DNA from: Odontocerum albicorne
Lineage: Eukaryota; Arthropoda; Insecta; Trichoptera; Odontoceridae
NCBI GenBank assembly: GCA_949825065.1
Contig: OX463847.1
Location: 32,378,115 to 32,442,114, forward strand
Length of the DNA: 64,000 nucleotides
Direction of reading: 5' to 3'
Shown: piece by piece, positions 11,721-24,352 of the stretch
How positions within the stretch are numbered: the stretch's first letter is position 1
Layout of the letters: every line of letters begins with the position of its first letter
Translations under genes and position numbers: made by a program
Notes under the pieces: generated by a model
The model's input: the letters and a program-made list of their open reading frames with translations, nothing else
The model's database searches: none
What the model was told of the DNA's origin: nothing

Positions 11721-12420
11721 TATCCCATAAATTGATAGTTTATCATATATATTTTGCTGTATTCTTACTTAGCATTCAACACTGTTGTTTTTTTAATTGG
11801 TTCACCCCATTGATAATTTACTCAAAACTTTAACATAAATAAATCAGTAATTATGAATACACAAAAAAATAGAGTTATATATTATTATAATTCTTTTAAA
11901 TTTAACTCAGTATAAACTACATAGAATAACATTGACTATTAACCTAATATAATACATAATTATTTGGTTCCAATCTATAAATATCAAGTCACGTTCCTTT
12001 TAAATAATAGCTGATAATTTTGTTTTATGATCATATCTGCACCATAAATAAAGCAATTATGGGATACTGTTTAGTGTTTGGGCATACTCTCAGATAAACC
12101 ACACATGATTCAACCACACGTGACTAATGCTGCTTTCTGGGTCGGGCTGATGAAGAGGACCGCAGCAGGCAGGCGTCTTCTGCTGGTGAAGCAGACGAGG
12201 AAAGGTCAAACGGCGTGCACATGTCTTCCGGCTGTTGGATCTATTTTTGACTGTGTCTCTGTGTGCACTACGAGCCGAGTGTCAGTCATAATAACAACTT
12301 TACAACAGCAAAATTATTCGTTTTCGGATTGCCACAGATGTTTGTTAGTTAATAACGTGAAAGCTTACGGAGCAAGGAAAAAGTTATGAGCGCATTTAGA
12401 ATTTTAAAATTAATAAATGT
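11721..12420. other. Unassigned interval with a GC-richer core at 12110-12370
   Basis: The core carries a 103-codon plus frame (12078-12389) with C/T/R-rich content. I do not recognise it and see no terminal repeats around it. It may be chance in a GC-richer relic. Confidence 0.3.
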
Positions 12421-12423
12421 ATT

Positions 12424-12545
12424 GAATGACATTGTAATTTATTTTTATCAAACACTGTTTATTCCACTTTTTTGTGACGGTATAACCCTACCGGTTTCAT
12501 GGCTTTCACCTCATCTTCAGGAGTGTATTGAATGAGTTTGAGATA
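12424..12545 (-). repeat. Family P repeat copy, minus strand
   Basis: Reverse-complemented, it reads CTGAAGATGAGG, CATGAAACCGGTAGGGTTAT, GTGGAATAAACAGTGTTTG, then TTACAATGTC. The same ordered blocks occur at 14333, 28285 and, as tail only, at 17369 and 23490. It looks like the 3' end of a retroelement with an AATAAA-type signal. The GATGA...GAAAC pattern resembles the region seen at ends of Penelope-like elements; that link is inferred. Confidence 0.6.
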
Positions 12546-12678
12546 GGCAAATACGATTTAAGGATTATTTATGTATAATGTTATCAGTACATTGATACCT
12601 GAATATAATATTAAGACTATACTCGTAAAAGTAATGCATTTTGGAAAGCTGAATATAATTTTAGGAGTATATGTTATA

Positions 12679-13055
12679 CTACCTTGATCAAAAAGTTTTA
12701 GGACCGGCCACCGTGTGGCGCTGTCAGTCACCCGATTGGAATTTTTTTTTTTCTTGTTAGGTTACCACATCTATCATTCACACTTCCCTTCAAATTTCAG
12801 CGTCATAGCTTGACATTTGTAAAAGTTACGCTGTACTGAGTACATCTACCTTTGTGCATTTGTAAAAGTTACGCTGTACCTGAGTACATCTACGTTTGTA
12901 CATCTAAATTTTTTGATTTTTTACATGTTTGAAAATGGCATAAACTGTGCATCAACGAGTTTGTATTAAATTTTGTGTGAAAAACGGAGATAACGGTCCG
13001 CAGACCTTGGAAATTTGGAGAAGTGTTTTTCGGTGGCACGAACGCTTCAGAACGC
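12679..13055 (+). mobile_element. 5' part of a mariner-like element, truncated copy
   Basis: The start CTACCTTGATCAAAAAGTTT after a TA, and about 370 bp beyond, match the beginning of the element at 59808-60734. The N-terminal residues HQRVCIKFCVKNG and PQTLEIW can be read. Similarity stops at about 13055. A 43-bp unit containing GTAAAAGTTACGCTGTAC is tandemly duplicated here (12815-12900) but single in the sister copy. The 3' end and the right inverted repeat are gone. Confidence 0.75.
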
Positions 13056-13087
13056 TTTTTTTCCACGCACACTTTGCACTTCTGACA

Positions 13088-13150
13088 TCGTCATTAATTC
13101 TCTCCACATGTCCAAACTATCTTAAAGCTCCTTTCTTCATCTACTTAAAA
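13088..13150 (-). pseudogene. Short family R LINE fragment
   Basis: CTCTCCACATGTCCAAACTA followed by CTTAAAGCTCC matches the CCACATGCCCAAACCATCTC block of family R in minus orientation. The fragment lies about 30 bp past the breakpoint of the mariner-like copy at 12679-13055. Confidence 0.45.
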
Positions 13151-13220
13151 CATTAATTGTATCTATGATTGTAAAAATATTATATATTGAGTGTATTAAA
13201 CATGACTGAATATTATTTCA

Positions 13221-13650
<430 letters not shown>

Positions 13651-14330
13651 TGAATCAGATTCTTGAGTTGCAGAAAATCATTACACTTTGATAGACAAAC
13701 ATTTGGATGCAAGTGATGTGACTAGATCGGAATCTGAGAGCATTAACCAAAGGGTACATTGGAAACTTAGAAAAAATATATAATATTTAGAAGAAAGTGA
13801 TATTTTTCATATAAAATAATGATTAAAGGAATGTGTATATTCTTCCAGAAATAAAGATTTCCGTTCTTGTTCATGAATCATCTTTTCATGTATGTATATA
13901 ACTTCCTCGTTTTTTATGCTTTATATACCAGGAAAATATGATAGAAGGAAAATATTTGTATGAAAAAAGTAGACAGACTGTATTATTTTAAATTCATAAT
14001 GAATAAGGAAAAATAAACCATTTTTCTATGAAGAGGATATCTACTTATAGCATCACAATCCAAGTGCGAATTTTTGTTTAAACTTGAACAGGACAACTAT
14101 ACTCGTATTTATAAGATTTAATAATCGGCTGTTATAATAACCGACAGTACACTGTTTGCAAATAACAATCTAAATATTCGATATCTTTAAAAAATAATCA
14201 GCGTAAATGTTGTAAGCCACTAGAAAAAAAATACGAAACTTTAATACTGTTTAAAAAATCCAACTTCTATTAAAAACAGTCGAACATATATGTATTACAC
14301 TACCAATACGTACAAAGTGCTGAATGTTCA
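13651..14330. other. AT-rich interval, nothing recognised
   Basis: No frame, repeat or RNA gene that I can support. Confidence 0.4.
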
Positions 14331-14332
14331 TT

Positions 14333-14430
14333 TAAGTCTTGATGAAGTGAACGCTTTGAAATCGGTAGGGTTATACAGTTACAAAATAGTGGAATAAACA
14401 GTGTTTGATAAAACAAATTACAATACATGT
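14333..14430 (+). repeat. Family P repeat copy, plus strand
   Basis: CTTGATGAAGTGAACGC, TTTGAAATCGGTAGGGTTAT, GTGGAATAAACAGTGTTTG and ATTACAATAC follow in the same order as in the other family P copies. Confidence 0.65.
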
Positions 14431-15950
14431 AAATATCAATTTCAAATCATAATTATATAAAAAAATAGTTTACATGTTTAAAAACGACTATTTCAATATG
14501 ATTTGTTAAATTTTGTATTGCTTAAAGGTATAAAGGAGCCCTCACCGTACACTTGATCATTATAAATAAATAAACATACGGAAGGAATCCTTTTTAAGAT
14601 AGAACATAATTAGTAAGGTCTATCAATTCAATCTATCAAACATTAACCTCAGGCTAAGTACGATATTTTCCACAATTAGTAATATGAACACACACGAAGG
14701 GTCCAATGAATCAAGATGAAACATTTCGTTAGTTAGGTATCTAATCTATTGTACAATATTCCTGTTCGCAGTAAGAGAGTTTATTTTTGAACTAATTGGT
14801 ATGGGTTATAGATTCCAGGTAATTTTGAAGAGGGTTTGAAAGGCTAAGCTGTTCATTTGACTTCAGTGTTTGGGGGTGAGCTGTATAATCGGATAAGGGA
14901 TATGAAAGTATCAATTTACTCGAAAATCCTAGAAGCTTATGACTTTTCCTGACAAGTGAGCGGGAATACTTGAAGAGAGGGTATTATTTCATGATGGATT
15001 CCGAAATTTTGTGTGAAAATTTTATATTATATGAATAAATTGAATTTGGATGTAATTTTCGGACAGTCAATTTAAATTCGGGAAACGAATTTTGAATGTT
15101 GATAAAGAATATTTAATTATGATATAAATTTAATTATGATTCTAAGTGTATTATCAACTTATATTGTAGTTAGTAATTGTTTCAACAAAGTTTTTTCCGC
15201 GACTATATCATTCCGTTAGTTACAATTTTATTTATTATTATTTTATTATTGTTTTGCTCAATGACAGATACTTGTGCGAGTAGCTCTGTCTGTGTACCTA
15301 TCGCTTCCACGATGAAAACAATACTCTAATAATTTGATTTATTTAAGAGTTAAATAGTTTTTTATAAAATACGAAGAAATAATCCTTTAGTTCTAATCGA
15401 TATTTTAAATAATAACTAAATAAATACATGATATGTAGATTATGGGCACTTGTAATCTTAATGTGATATTTTTCATGTTGTTACAAAATTTTATTTTTGG
15501 TGTTTGTTTTATTTTATTTTATTTTTGGTGCATGCAACATTCTGCAAACGTTCCTTTCAAAATTAAATAAATAAATAGAGGAATTTGTGAATCGAGAAAG
15601 TTGAAGCACGTTTACATCGGCAAGTGCGACATGGGATACCTATTGAAAAAAAAAGATAGACAATAGAGTAAATAGTATTTGATAGCCATAAATTATTTGT
15701 CGGCTGAAGCGTTACTAAGGAAACAAACCTGGTTGCTTATAAAATACTAATGGTTCAAATACTAGAATTTGAATGAAATCATGATATTGTAAAATGAGCG
15801 ATCAAAGCAAGAAAAATGTTTTAGTAAAGCGATTGCGCCACAGAAACCATAAAAAAACTAATCAAGATTTTTTTTAAATAAGTAGACTACTTGAAAAAAC
15901 TAAACACATATGCCTTGTTTAGAATATCTGAGACTTCAATGTATGATTGA
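14431..15950. other. AT-rich intergenic DNA, no gene seen
   Basis: No supported coding or structural feature. Short ATTTTATTTT runs near 15510 are low complexity. Confidence 0.45.
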
Positions 15951-15954
15951 GATA

Positions 15955-16215
15955 GGGAGAATTAGATAAAAAAATAACTATTCGGTAGACAGATATTACA
16001 AACAAATATGTTTGAAGTAAATGAAGATTGAGGGTAATGTAGACCGAAGAAAGAATAGATGGAGATAGTAGGAGACATTTTAAGTCCAGGAAAAGGTTAG
16101 AAGTATGAGAAACAAAAAAGCATGTAACTCGAGATATATGGATATGGACGAGACAATTACTATGTGCAATTACATAGATACTCGTAGGAGTATGAAAAAG
16201 GACATGGCTTGATGG
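15955..16215 (+). pseudogene. LINE tail, family R variant 2
   Basis: AGGAAAAGGTTAGAAGTATG, AGCATGTAACTCGAGATATA, TGGACGAG and the closing GACATGGCTTGATGG run in the same order as at 46290-46475 and, reversed, at 54408-54545. It appears to be a diverged relative of family R, limited again to the 3' end. The 117-codon minus frame across it is a shadow. Confidence 0.45.
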
Positions 16216-17368
16216 TAGATACAAATATAATGTTTTTCGCATAGTTTGCCTGTTCTTGTAATATATCTGCATTGAAATAATTTGAAAAATAATTAAATTA
16301 CCAAATAATTACCGTCATCAAATATCGGTTCGTAAACAAAGGCACGACAATTGTTACAGGAGGAATGTTATCAAATTTTCCATTTGTGTAATGAACGTTT
16401 GCATGACAAGGTCGACATGACAAGATAGCAGCTAATTAGAGCAGGTAATCACTGTTACGAAATACTATAGAACGATAATTAATTATCACAAAATATTGAC
16501 AAGCAACTCAGCCAGACTGCGTGGAGTCGATGGATGATTTTCTGGTTTCAATGTATTTATTTGTATTGGAGATATATTAATGCGTGAAATGGAATTTTTT
16601 CACCAAAACTCTTAGAATGAAGAAAAATCATTCATGTAATCAATTATATTTGGTTCAGGTTTGATCCGATTACATAAAATAAAACGCATAGTACAAAAAA
16701 TAAATAAATTCATAAAAGTCTAAAAAGGAATAATGGTACTCGTGCTTCACTCTGAAGAGGCTCAGTTGTGCCTATTGAGGAGCTCAATTTATCCATCGAG
16801 ATATGGAAGATATTTCGATTCATTAGTTATTAAAGATATATTAATGTATCAAATTGCATTTCATCACAAAAATCTAACAGTTACAATGAGTAAAAATAAT
16901 TCATGTTCATTTTTGTGTTTTTACATATTTGATACATGTTTGACCCAAATTCATATGATAAAATGAAATCCACATTATAACAACAATACTCATACTTCTC
17001 TGTCAAATGTTAACTCAGTTATGCCTACAAAATTTATAAAGGAGTTCAATTCTCAATTTATCCTCCTCAATTTATCAATTCTCAATTTATCCTATAGAAG
17101 ATATCAATATCAAGATATGTTAAAAGGATAACGCTATGTGAAAACATCTTGGGCCAGAATTGTTTGAAATCGTTTGACAATGTTTATTATTGCATAAAAA
17201 TGTTGTGATTTTTTTCTTATTTTTCGAATATCCCAGATTTAGATTTTCTATTTTATACCGCTGGAGACATTACTCGTTACCCAATTCAACCAAACTTCTT
17301 CTAGGCATGTTGGGAAAAACTCTTCAAAGCGTGAGGATGGATTAGCACGGTATATCATTTTATCTTTG
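16216..17368. other. Interval with two copies of small repeat F
   Basis: Blocks like GAGCTCAATTTATCC and GGAAGATAT (about 16780-16815) recur at about 17040-17110 as AGTTCAATTCTCAATTTATC, and at about 46140-46195. Around 17050-17095 the CTCAATTTATC motif is locally repeated three times. No coding feature is visible. Confidence 0.4.
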
Positions 17369-17410
17369 TGGAATAAACAGTGTTTGATAAAATAAATTAC
17401 AATATTTTAT
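17369..17410 (+). repeat. Family P tail fragment
   Basis: GTGGAATAAACAGTGTTTGA followed by TAAAATAAATTACAAT matches the 3' tail of family P exactly or nearly so. The upstream part is missing. Confidence 0.6.
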
Positions 17411-18890
17411 CTTTATATTGTTGACTAATCCAACTATAGTAAGTAGGAAAATATGTGGCCTCATATTCCTGTAAACTATTTGACATACATAAATGATGAT
17501 ATGTTTAGACTGTCAATAAATAGATAACACCAAACGTTCTATTTTTTTTTCGCGGACTGATGCTTAATAATAAGTTATTAAACGTTTTGGAAAATAAAAA
17601 AAAAAACTGAATGATAGCATTCTACGTGATAGTTCTTTCGAAGAAACAGTGAACAGTTGTTCATTTGTAATACAGGCTTAAAAATTAATATAAGAAATTA
17701 ATCACTCAAGTTGAGTCACTTATGAAAACAAATGAACTGACACATTACTTGTTTACAAAAATATTAAAAACTTAATTCTTGGAAATAATATAGGATAATC
17801 TTAATCACAAATAATCCGGTAAAACATGAAATTAACGCACAAAAATTAATATAATATACAGCTCATGTTTAATAATTTATTCATTAGCATTTTTAAAGCA
17901 GCAGAAAATAGTCAAATTAATCCTTTATTTCTAGCTTCTAAACATGAATAAATTCCAAGACATTTTAGTCAAAAAACATAAGAACAATAAACATTCATTT
18001 TCCTTAATTTAATTTTGTGTTGATTTATTCATTTGAGTTTAAAATATAATTATATACGTACTAATTTTAACTTAATTAACTTACGTCTATCATTTTACAT
18101 CCGAGAGCCCAATATTTACATTATTTTTTTTCCTTCAACAATAATTAAACCTATTCCTAACATATAAAACAAATTTACAACGAAAAGGCCGGATGCTCTC
18201 GGATTCTTAAACACTTTTTGACATTTCGTTTAATATATAGATTTTTTTTGTAGCATTAATGTTAATTAAAATAATGTTCAAAAATGACTTGATTGTATAA
18301 ACCCTTTCTTAAATCAAAATAATTTCCTTAGAAACATAGCCGAGACCATTATTTGTTGATTTGATATATTTTTTTATTTATGAACTAACTTTAATCTTAA
18401 TAGAATACATGTGCGACGTCACGTTCCCGAGTGCACTAAATGGGCATCTATTGTATGTTTAGTCATACTGAAAAAGTGACACATAGCCACATTGAACCTG
18501 TCAAACTGATAAACTTATATTGCCATAGGTGAAGGGTGAATGAATGGGTGAATAGCCAGGCCGATCGACACGTGCTGAAGACACCCAACACACCGTACAA
18601 ATAAATTGGTAAAGAATCGCAATAAAACGCTCGATTGATTGTACATCAATCTTATTTATTTCCCTCTTTATAGAATGATAAAGAGTTGTAACACCTAAAA
18701 TAAACAGTAATAGTTCATTTCTCGAGATATCTGAATGATGTCTTTCAAGTCGATGGATACGGGTTCGGTTGTTGTTGGTATCGAACTTTTTTCAAAAAGG
18801 GTTTTGTATCGAGACAGATAATTGTTATAATGTTTATAAAACTTCTTATAAAAAAGCGAAATGCATGAAGATTTATTTCAATTTTAATAT
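17411..18890. other. AT-rich intergenic DNA with one small GC-rich inverted pair
   Basis: ATCCGAGAGC (18099-18108) and GCTCTCGGAT (18195-18204) form a 10-bp inverted pair. A GC-richer patch lies at about 18410-18600. Frames here are short and not recognisable. Confidence 0.4.
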
Positions 18891-18894
18891 GCAT

Positions 18895-19015
18895 GTACAC
18901 CTCCGTGGCCATGTTGGTAATACGCATGCCTATCTTTCAACCCGGGGTTCAAAGTTCAGTTCCAGATTTTTAAAAAAGGATTAGTAACATATTTATGACT
19001 GGTTGAAAAAGATTG
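18895..19015 (+). repeat. SINE-A copy, head plus start of body
   Basis: CTCCGTGGCCATGTTGGTAA (A-box-like) and ACCCGGGGTTCAAAG, a decayed B-box region, are followed by TTAGTAACAT and GACTGGTTGAAAAAGATTG. The last block corresponds to the body motif CTGGTTGGTTGGAAGATATT. Confidence 0.5.
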
Positions 19016-19492
19016 ACACAGCAAAAAACACACCATGTTGTACTGTATAAAAGAAGTGTACTACATTACAATAACTGTGATCAGAAACAAACGATCAACA
19101 GTTCTTGGATGGAGTCTATAAAACTCTATAAAAGAGCAAAATCTACTTGGGTATAGAGTGAATGAAAGAGAAAACCTTAAATATATCGTATTCGATGATG
19201 ATACATAAACCCACAGGAAAATTGATCTTTAGGTTAAGACATTTGAACGAATAATCGAAAACTTAGTTTTCTCTCAGATTTAAATTTTAAAATAAACTAA
19301 AAACTTCACTTTATTGCCTGTGGTAGCGAAATATGTCGTATCTAAAAATCGATTAAAACATTATTTTTTTCTTCGATGTAAACTAAAATTATATTTTGAA
19401 ATTAAGTTAAAAAGTTACTTAAATTAGTTTTTTCATACCAATTAACAAAATATTTAATAAAACAAAATAATTTCCTGAAATTATTATCGTGC
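19016..19492. other. AT-rich interval, nothing recognised
   Basis: No supported feature. Confidence 0.4.
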
Positions 19493-19890
19493 ACTTAGAA
19501 GAATATATGGGGTGATAATGTATAATAGAATAGAGAATGAAGTGATTAGGAATGAATGTGAACTTAAGGGTGACGTGTTGATTAAAATGAAAAACACTCA
19601 GATGGTTTGGGCACGTGGAACGGATGAATGAAGACAGACTAAAACAAACATACAGTGTAAACGTGAGTGGAAGGCGTGGTAGTGGAAAACTAAGGAAAGT
19701 ATGGTTGGATCAAGTCAATTATATTTTAAAAGAATGAAATGTAAGCAAGAAAAATCAGAAGAGCTAAATGAGGTGTCTGGACGTGGAAAAGGCGAAATAT
19801 GTACGAGTATGTCGAGATAAGAAAGTCTGGTGCTCTGTCCTCTCTGCATACCCCAGCAGGGAAACGACGTGATAGTATTTATGTATCATC
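19493..19890 (+). pseudogene. Family R LINE tail, best-preserved length
   Basis: The block opens GTGCACTTAGAAGAATATAT and runs through TGGTTTGGGCACGTGGAACG (reading roughly WFGHVERMNED), GTGAGTGGAAGGCG, AAAGTATGGTTGGATCAAGT (KVWLDQV) and GTCGAGATAAGAAAGTCTGG. It ends CCCAGCAGGGAAACGACGTG. This is the C-terminal WFGH...GR..K.WLD region of a non-LTR reverse transcriptase polyprotein, with frameshifts and stops. A related start block occurs at about 54935. It lacks the catalytic YxDD region. Confidence 0.65.
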
Positions 19891-20034
19891 GATATCACTT
19901 CCAGTGTATTCTTTCTTGTTGGCACTTCATAACTTAGTAACTCCTTTTACTCAGACACCTCTTAGTGTTCAATATATGTGTAACATTTTTAATAATTTGC
20001 TGAGTTGGTATCAATAACCGACCTCGGATCACAC

Positions 20035-20475
20035 TGCAGGTGTCCAAAGTGACTGGTGACCTGCATTGTTGGGTGTTAAGGTTATCCAATCAATGGATCG
20101 GTTTCTATATTTAAGACTTCAAAGACAAGTTCTTAAATTTCTTTACTTTCGCAGTCATCGATTCATTCTTTGGATGAGTATGATTTGAAATTTCATAAAT
20201 GTTGATTTTTTTACTTAGTTTTTTGAGACAAATATCATACTTTCCGTTGATTTGTATCCCAAAATCAGCGATTTTCCGATAAACTGTTTGGTTGGAAGAT
20301 ATTGCCACATGTCAATAAGCCCACGATGTTGAAAGTGTAATGCAATACAATATGATACATATAGTTTGACATTTGTTTCATGGATTCTTATACTGTATTT
20401 GTATAACACATTTATTGAATACAATTTAAAATAACAAGCGTATTGCCGTTCAGCAATTTCTTCGAGTTCAGCTTG
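20035..20475 (+). repeat. SINE-A body fragment within unassigned DNA
   Basis: GTTTGGTTGGAAGATATTGC (about 20287) and the following CACATGTCAATAAGCCC match the SINE-A body in plus orientation, and GTGTAATGCAATACAATATG matches its next block. The head is absent. The rest of the interval has only short unrecognised frames. Confidence 0.5.
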
Positions 20476-21735
20476 ATTTTTTTAGATTCTTGTGGAATTT
20501 TATAAGACTCTTGTAGAGTATATATTACTAAGACGAATATTCTGCAAACATTTTATTGCAGCCTCTGAGTACGTTTGTATTTATAAGTATTTTGCTGAAT
20601 ATGTACAACACAAGACGGCACAAAGATATGTCGTAAAATATGGTTTATTAAAACGCTCGCAGTATTGCAAACTTTACGAGCGGTTGGGATATGAGAACAA
20701 AATCGATATATTGTGTTTGTACTAGTATTGGGTTCAAAGAAATGGCAAACGAGGGACAATTTAAAATTTATCTCAATATAGAAATTAATATTAAATTAAG
20801 TTTCTCAATTAAGACAAGCGAAGTGATTTTCGCGACACCTTTATTGCAGAGTATCGATTTAACCCCTTGGTTCTATTCCACATTTTTTAATGATTATGCT
20901 TGGATATTACTACTTAAGCATTAAAATCTACGTACCTGTTTAATCAAATACAATTTGCTAACGGGAAAAATAGAAAACCCTTTTCTTGACTGGCAAACTT
21001 TCGTTAAATGTACCAGGCAATTACTTACGCAATTCTGAATTTGTTTTCGGTAGCGTATTCACGAAATAAGCTGTTAGGATCATCACCACATGCACGCGGA
21101 ACAACCTTGTTGAACGAATTTTTATAATATCAATATATTTCACATATAAACGGATACATTAAGGATTAAACTCCTTAATAAACTTTGTAGGTATCAACAA
21201 GTCACTTTACAGGGAAATATAAGTTACATTGTTTCTGTTGTTATTATGCTATATTTATATTTTTTTCTTGATATTTGTTGTCAATGGATTGAGACTGTAT
21301 CAAATAAAAAAAATATACAAAAAATATCGAATATCACTAATATCCTGTTACTATTCCCCAAGGATTACGACTTTCCTTCTACTGAGCAGTTCTCATCCTT
21401 GTAAAATGTTACATGAGAGTAAGGCCCGATCAGTTCTGTTATTAAATGTGTTGGCATATTTCCACGCAAGCGATCTACAACAATTTTGATGTCACCTGTT
21501 AGCACTGAGTGCAACGGTAAAAGCATATTGCCAAAATATAGTTGAGTTTGAAACAAAAAAACAAATTGTATTGCTCTAAGGTTCACTGCATAAAATATAC
21601 TCTGGATTTATTGCGCGTTGATATATAAAACTGTTTAAAAAATCGGTCGATGATAATATCGTCTTTAGTCATCACTAACAAGAATCGAACCCCCAAACAC
21701 CCCGCGAAGAACACAATTTCAAAACATAATATCAA
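20476..21735. other. Unassigned AT-rich interval
   Basis: Several overlapping frames of 68-86 codons on both strands (for example 20492-20725 and 21229-21489) show no domain. Around 21680 an AGAATCGAACCCCC motif looks like a decayed B box on the minus strand. Confidence 0.4.
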
Positions 21736-21738
21736 CCA

Positions 21739-21795
21739 CAATATCAATTTTGTATTATTGTTTTGACAATATCAATGTTGTATTATTGTTTTGTA
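21739..21795. repeat. 28-bp tandem duplication
   Basis: CAATATCAATTTTGTATTAT and CAATATCAATGTTGTATTAT start 28 bp apart, each followed by TGTTTTG. The second runs into a SINE-A body block. Confidence 0.8.
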
Positions 21796-21905
21796 ATACA
21801 CTTTCGTTGTATGAAGAACAATCAAGCGGACTTATTGCCACATGGTTTGAACCAACAGATGATATAGATGCTAAAGAGACTTTAACCGAAAAAACTTGAA
21901 GGGTT
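21796..21905 (-). repeat. SINE-A body fragment, minus strand
   Basis: In plus orientation AATACACTTTCGTTGTATG, TTATTGCCACATGG and GCTAAAGAGACTTTAAC follow in the order of the copy at 9172-9660. Confidence 0.5.
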
Positions 21906-22129
21906 GGCAGAGAAGCATTTTACCAACTATCACATCCGAAATCATCATTATTGTTTTTCTATAATTAAATGTTTATTAATTTAACACGAAATCCATTAAC
22001 ACATACGTGAGCATATGCCCACAAACCCCACAAAGACGGACAACCCCTTGAAAATTCATTTTTCATATGAAGTAAGATATCATCAATCAAAGAAAAAGGA
22101 AGAGATGGTGGAGAAGAAAGGAAAAAAAT

Positions 22130-22935
22130 CAGGAATGAAACACGTTATATTATCGACTTGAAATTAAGAGTTTTTTCAGTCGCTTCTTAAACCATGCTAA
22201 GGACGGAGCGAGTTTAACATTGGTTTGTAACTGATTCCAGAGTCTCACTGCATGGAAAGTAAAGGACGACGTACAAAAGAAGAGCGGTGAACCGGAAAGG
22301 CCAACATACAATATATGTTTGAGCACAGCGCCAGTCCATGATCGGAAAGCCGGTTCAAGTTTTCGGCGAGATAAGAGAGGGCGGCGGGACAGTTAATGAT
22401 ATTATACAATAGATACAGTATGTGAATTTAGCGTCTATTTCTAACGTTCAACCAGTTCAATGCCTTCTGGTATGAAGTAACATGTTGTACTTTCGTAGGT
22501 TAAAAACAAATCTTAGATAAACATCTCTAAGACGCTGTAATTTGTCCACAAAGTCTCTGTAACAAACAAGTAACATACGTCCACATAGTCCAGAATCGGA
22601 AAGAGCAGAGATTGTACGAGTAAAATTTTGGTTTTAGTAGGCAGGAATCTTTGCAATAATTTAAGGGAATGAAAGCTGAAGAAGATCCTTCGGCTTACCT
22701 AATTTATTTAATCTCGCCATGAGAGAGTGTTATCTATTAGCACTCCTAGGTTTTTAATAGTTTTATGTAATGGTATGGATAGAGCCATCAAGTAATGTTG
22801 GAGGGAGTAAGTCAGTGTTGAATTTACCGAGAACCTGAGGGCTGGCAATGAGGATCGCTTAAGACTTCGTAGGATTACTGAGCAAGCCATGCTCTTTAGT
22901 CCACTCGGAAATCGATTGAAGGTCCGCATTTAAAT
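22130..22935 (-). pseudogene. Non-LTR retrotransposon RT C-terminal relic (family J)
   Basis: The minus strand gives PLHKTIKNLGVLIDNTLSWRD near 22740-22800. This is the K-NLG-xxxD-xxLSW motif downstream of the reverse-transcriptase catalytic site in R1/Jockey-like and related non-LTR elements. Nearer the 3' end (about 22200-22300) it reads SGSPLFFCTSSFTFHAVRLW followed by NQ, matching the SF-x-AVRLWN motif of the same proteins. The order and spacing fit a C-terminal third of RT. Several frameshifts interrupt it. The YxDD motif lies upstream and is not visible. Confidence 0.7.
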
Positions 22936-23489
22936 CGTAACTTTAGAGATTTTCTATAAATTTTTGTTAAAAAAGAACTTTGTAGTAATGAGGCAAAGTT
23001 GAAAATAATACAATTACAAAAGTATTTTTTACCTTACTTTTTATGAAAGAGTAAGTGCGTATGTTGAGAAATAATAAAGCGTGCATGTTGAATCGGTAGT
23101 TGGGAAGCCAATCATGTATATAACTTAACACTGGTTCCACGAAAAGACCGAAAAAAATAATTTATTCATTAATATGTGGCGCCAAACAAGTTCCGAGTAG
23201 ATAACGAATATATCTTGGTAACATAAGCAACGAACGACGATGGGCCAAATTGACAAAAAATGGAATATTAACAATAAATGGTTGAAGATATTGATTATGT
23301 CTATGTTACTATATCCATGGATATTGAATGTTTAATCTAAGGCAAGTGGTTTTTTGCGATGGACCTGTATTGTGAACTAATTCATTTGATGTTTATACGC
23401 AAAAAAGATCCAACAAATATTTTGTTATTGTATAATTTAGGAAATGTGAAATCCATAAAAATATTCCACTTTATATACTCGTACAAAAT
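22936..23489. other. Unassigned AT-rich interval
   Basis: No supported feature. Confidence 0.4.
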
Positions 23490-23526
23490 GAGATAAACAG
23501 TGTTTGACAAAACAAATTGTAATGTC
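23490..23526 (+). repeat. Family P tail fragment
   Basis: GAGATAAACAGTGTTTGACA followed by AAACAAATTGTAATGTC is a diverged family P 3' tail. Confidence 0.5.
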
Positions 23527-23827
23527 TTTAAATCTCCCCACAGTCCTCCCCATGCTTTAACCATGAATAATATTCATCATAAGAATAGTACACATTTTTC
23601 CGGCTGTATATATATTTTTTAAATTATTCACTATGCAACATTTACAAATTGCAATGTTTGATTGGAAAAGCGAAGTATAAAACGACACCCCCATTTTATG
23701 CATAAAGAACCATATTTCACTAAGCAAGGTTCATTTACAAATTTCACATATTTATCCTTAATACTCCAACACTCAGCTACAACATTCACACTCTGCATTC
23801 ACGTTCTTACACATATTCAAATCCTTA

Positions 23828-24352
23828 GTCATCACATACATAACTCGAACTGCATTATAATCTCAACAACCACATAAAAAATTATGTCAAACAACTCCTC
23901 ATCACACGGTTTGCATTTGTACCATTCACGTATATGCCTATGACGAAGACGTCCAAAATTTGCAAATGTCTATTTGAGTGATGACATTTGTAGCTAAGTG
24001 GTCAAATCCCAAGTCATCACATATAGTACATAACTCCAAATGCATGATAATCTCAGCAACGACATCAAAATTATGTCCAACAACTCCTCATCACACGCTC
24101 TACATTTGCACCAATCACGTATATGCCTACGTGAAAACATTCAAAATTTGCAAATGTCTATTTGAGTGATGACCTTTGTAGCTAAGTTGTTAAATTCCAA
24201 GTCATCACATACATAACTCCAACTGCATGATAATCTCAGCAACGACATCAAAATCCCGTCCAACAACTCCTCATCACACGCTCTACATTTGCACTAATCA
24301 CGTATTATGTGAAAACGTTCAAAATTTGCAAATGTCTATTTGATTAATGACC
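23828..24352. repeat. Tandem array, ~187-bp unit, nearly three copies
   Basis: GTCATCACAT starts at 23828, 24013 and 24201, giving periods of 185 and 188 bp. Each unit contains ATGATAATCTCAGCAAC-like, CAACAACTCCTCATCACAC, CACGTAT and TTGCAAATGTCTATTTGA blocks. Units 1 and 2 end in a short remnant, TTTGTAGCTAAG, of the tRNA-like module that follows unit 3 in full. The frames of 71 and 63 codons over the array are incidental. Confidence 0.85.

Noticed and set aside
12078..12389. 103-codon plus-strand frame in GC-richer DNA
   Set aside because: No domain, no start context or splice signal that I can argue for, and unrelated to any family that I know.
15919..16272. 117-codon minus-strand frame
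   Set aside because: It is the antisense of a plus-strand LINE tail (family R variant 2).
18099..18204. 10-bp GC-rich inverted pair (ATCCGAGAGC / GCTCTCGGAT)
   Set aside because: Too short, no target duplication seen, and no other copy in the window.
23828..24352. CRISPR-like spaced repeats
   Set aside because: The whole ~187-bp unit is repeated, without unique spacers, in eukaryotic DNA.
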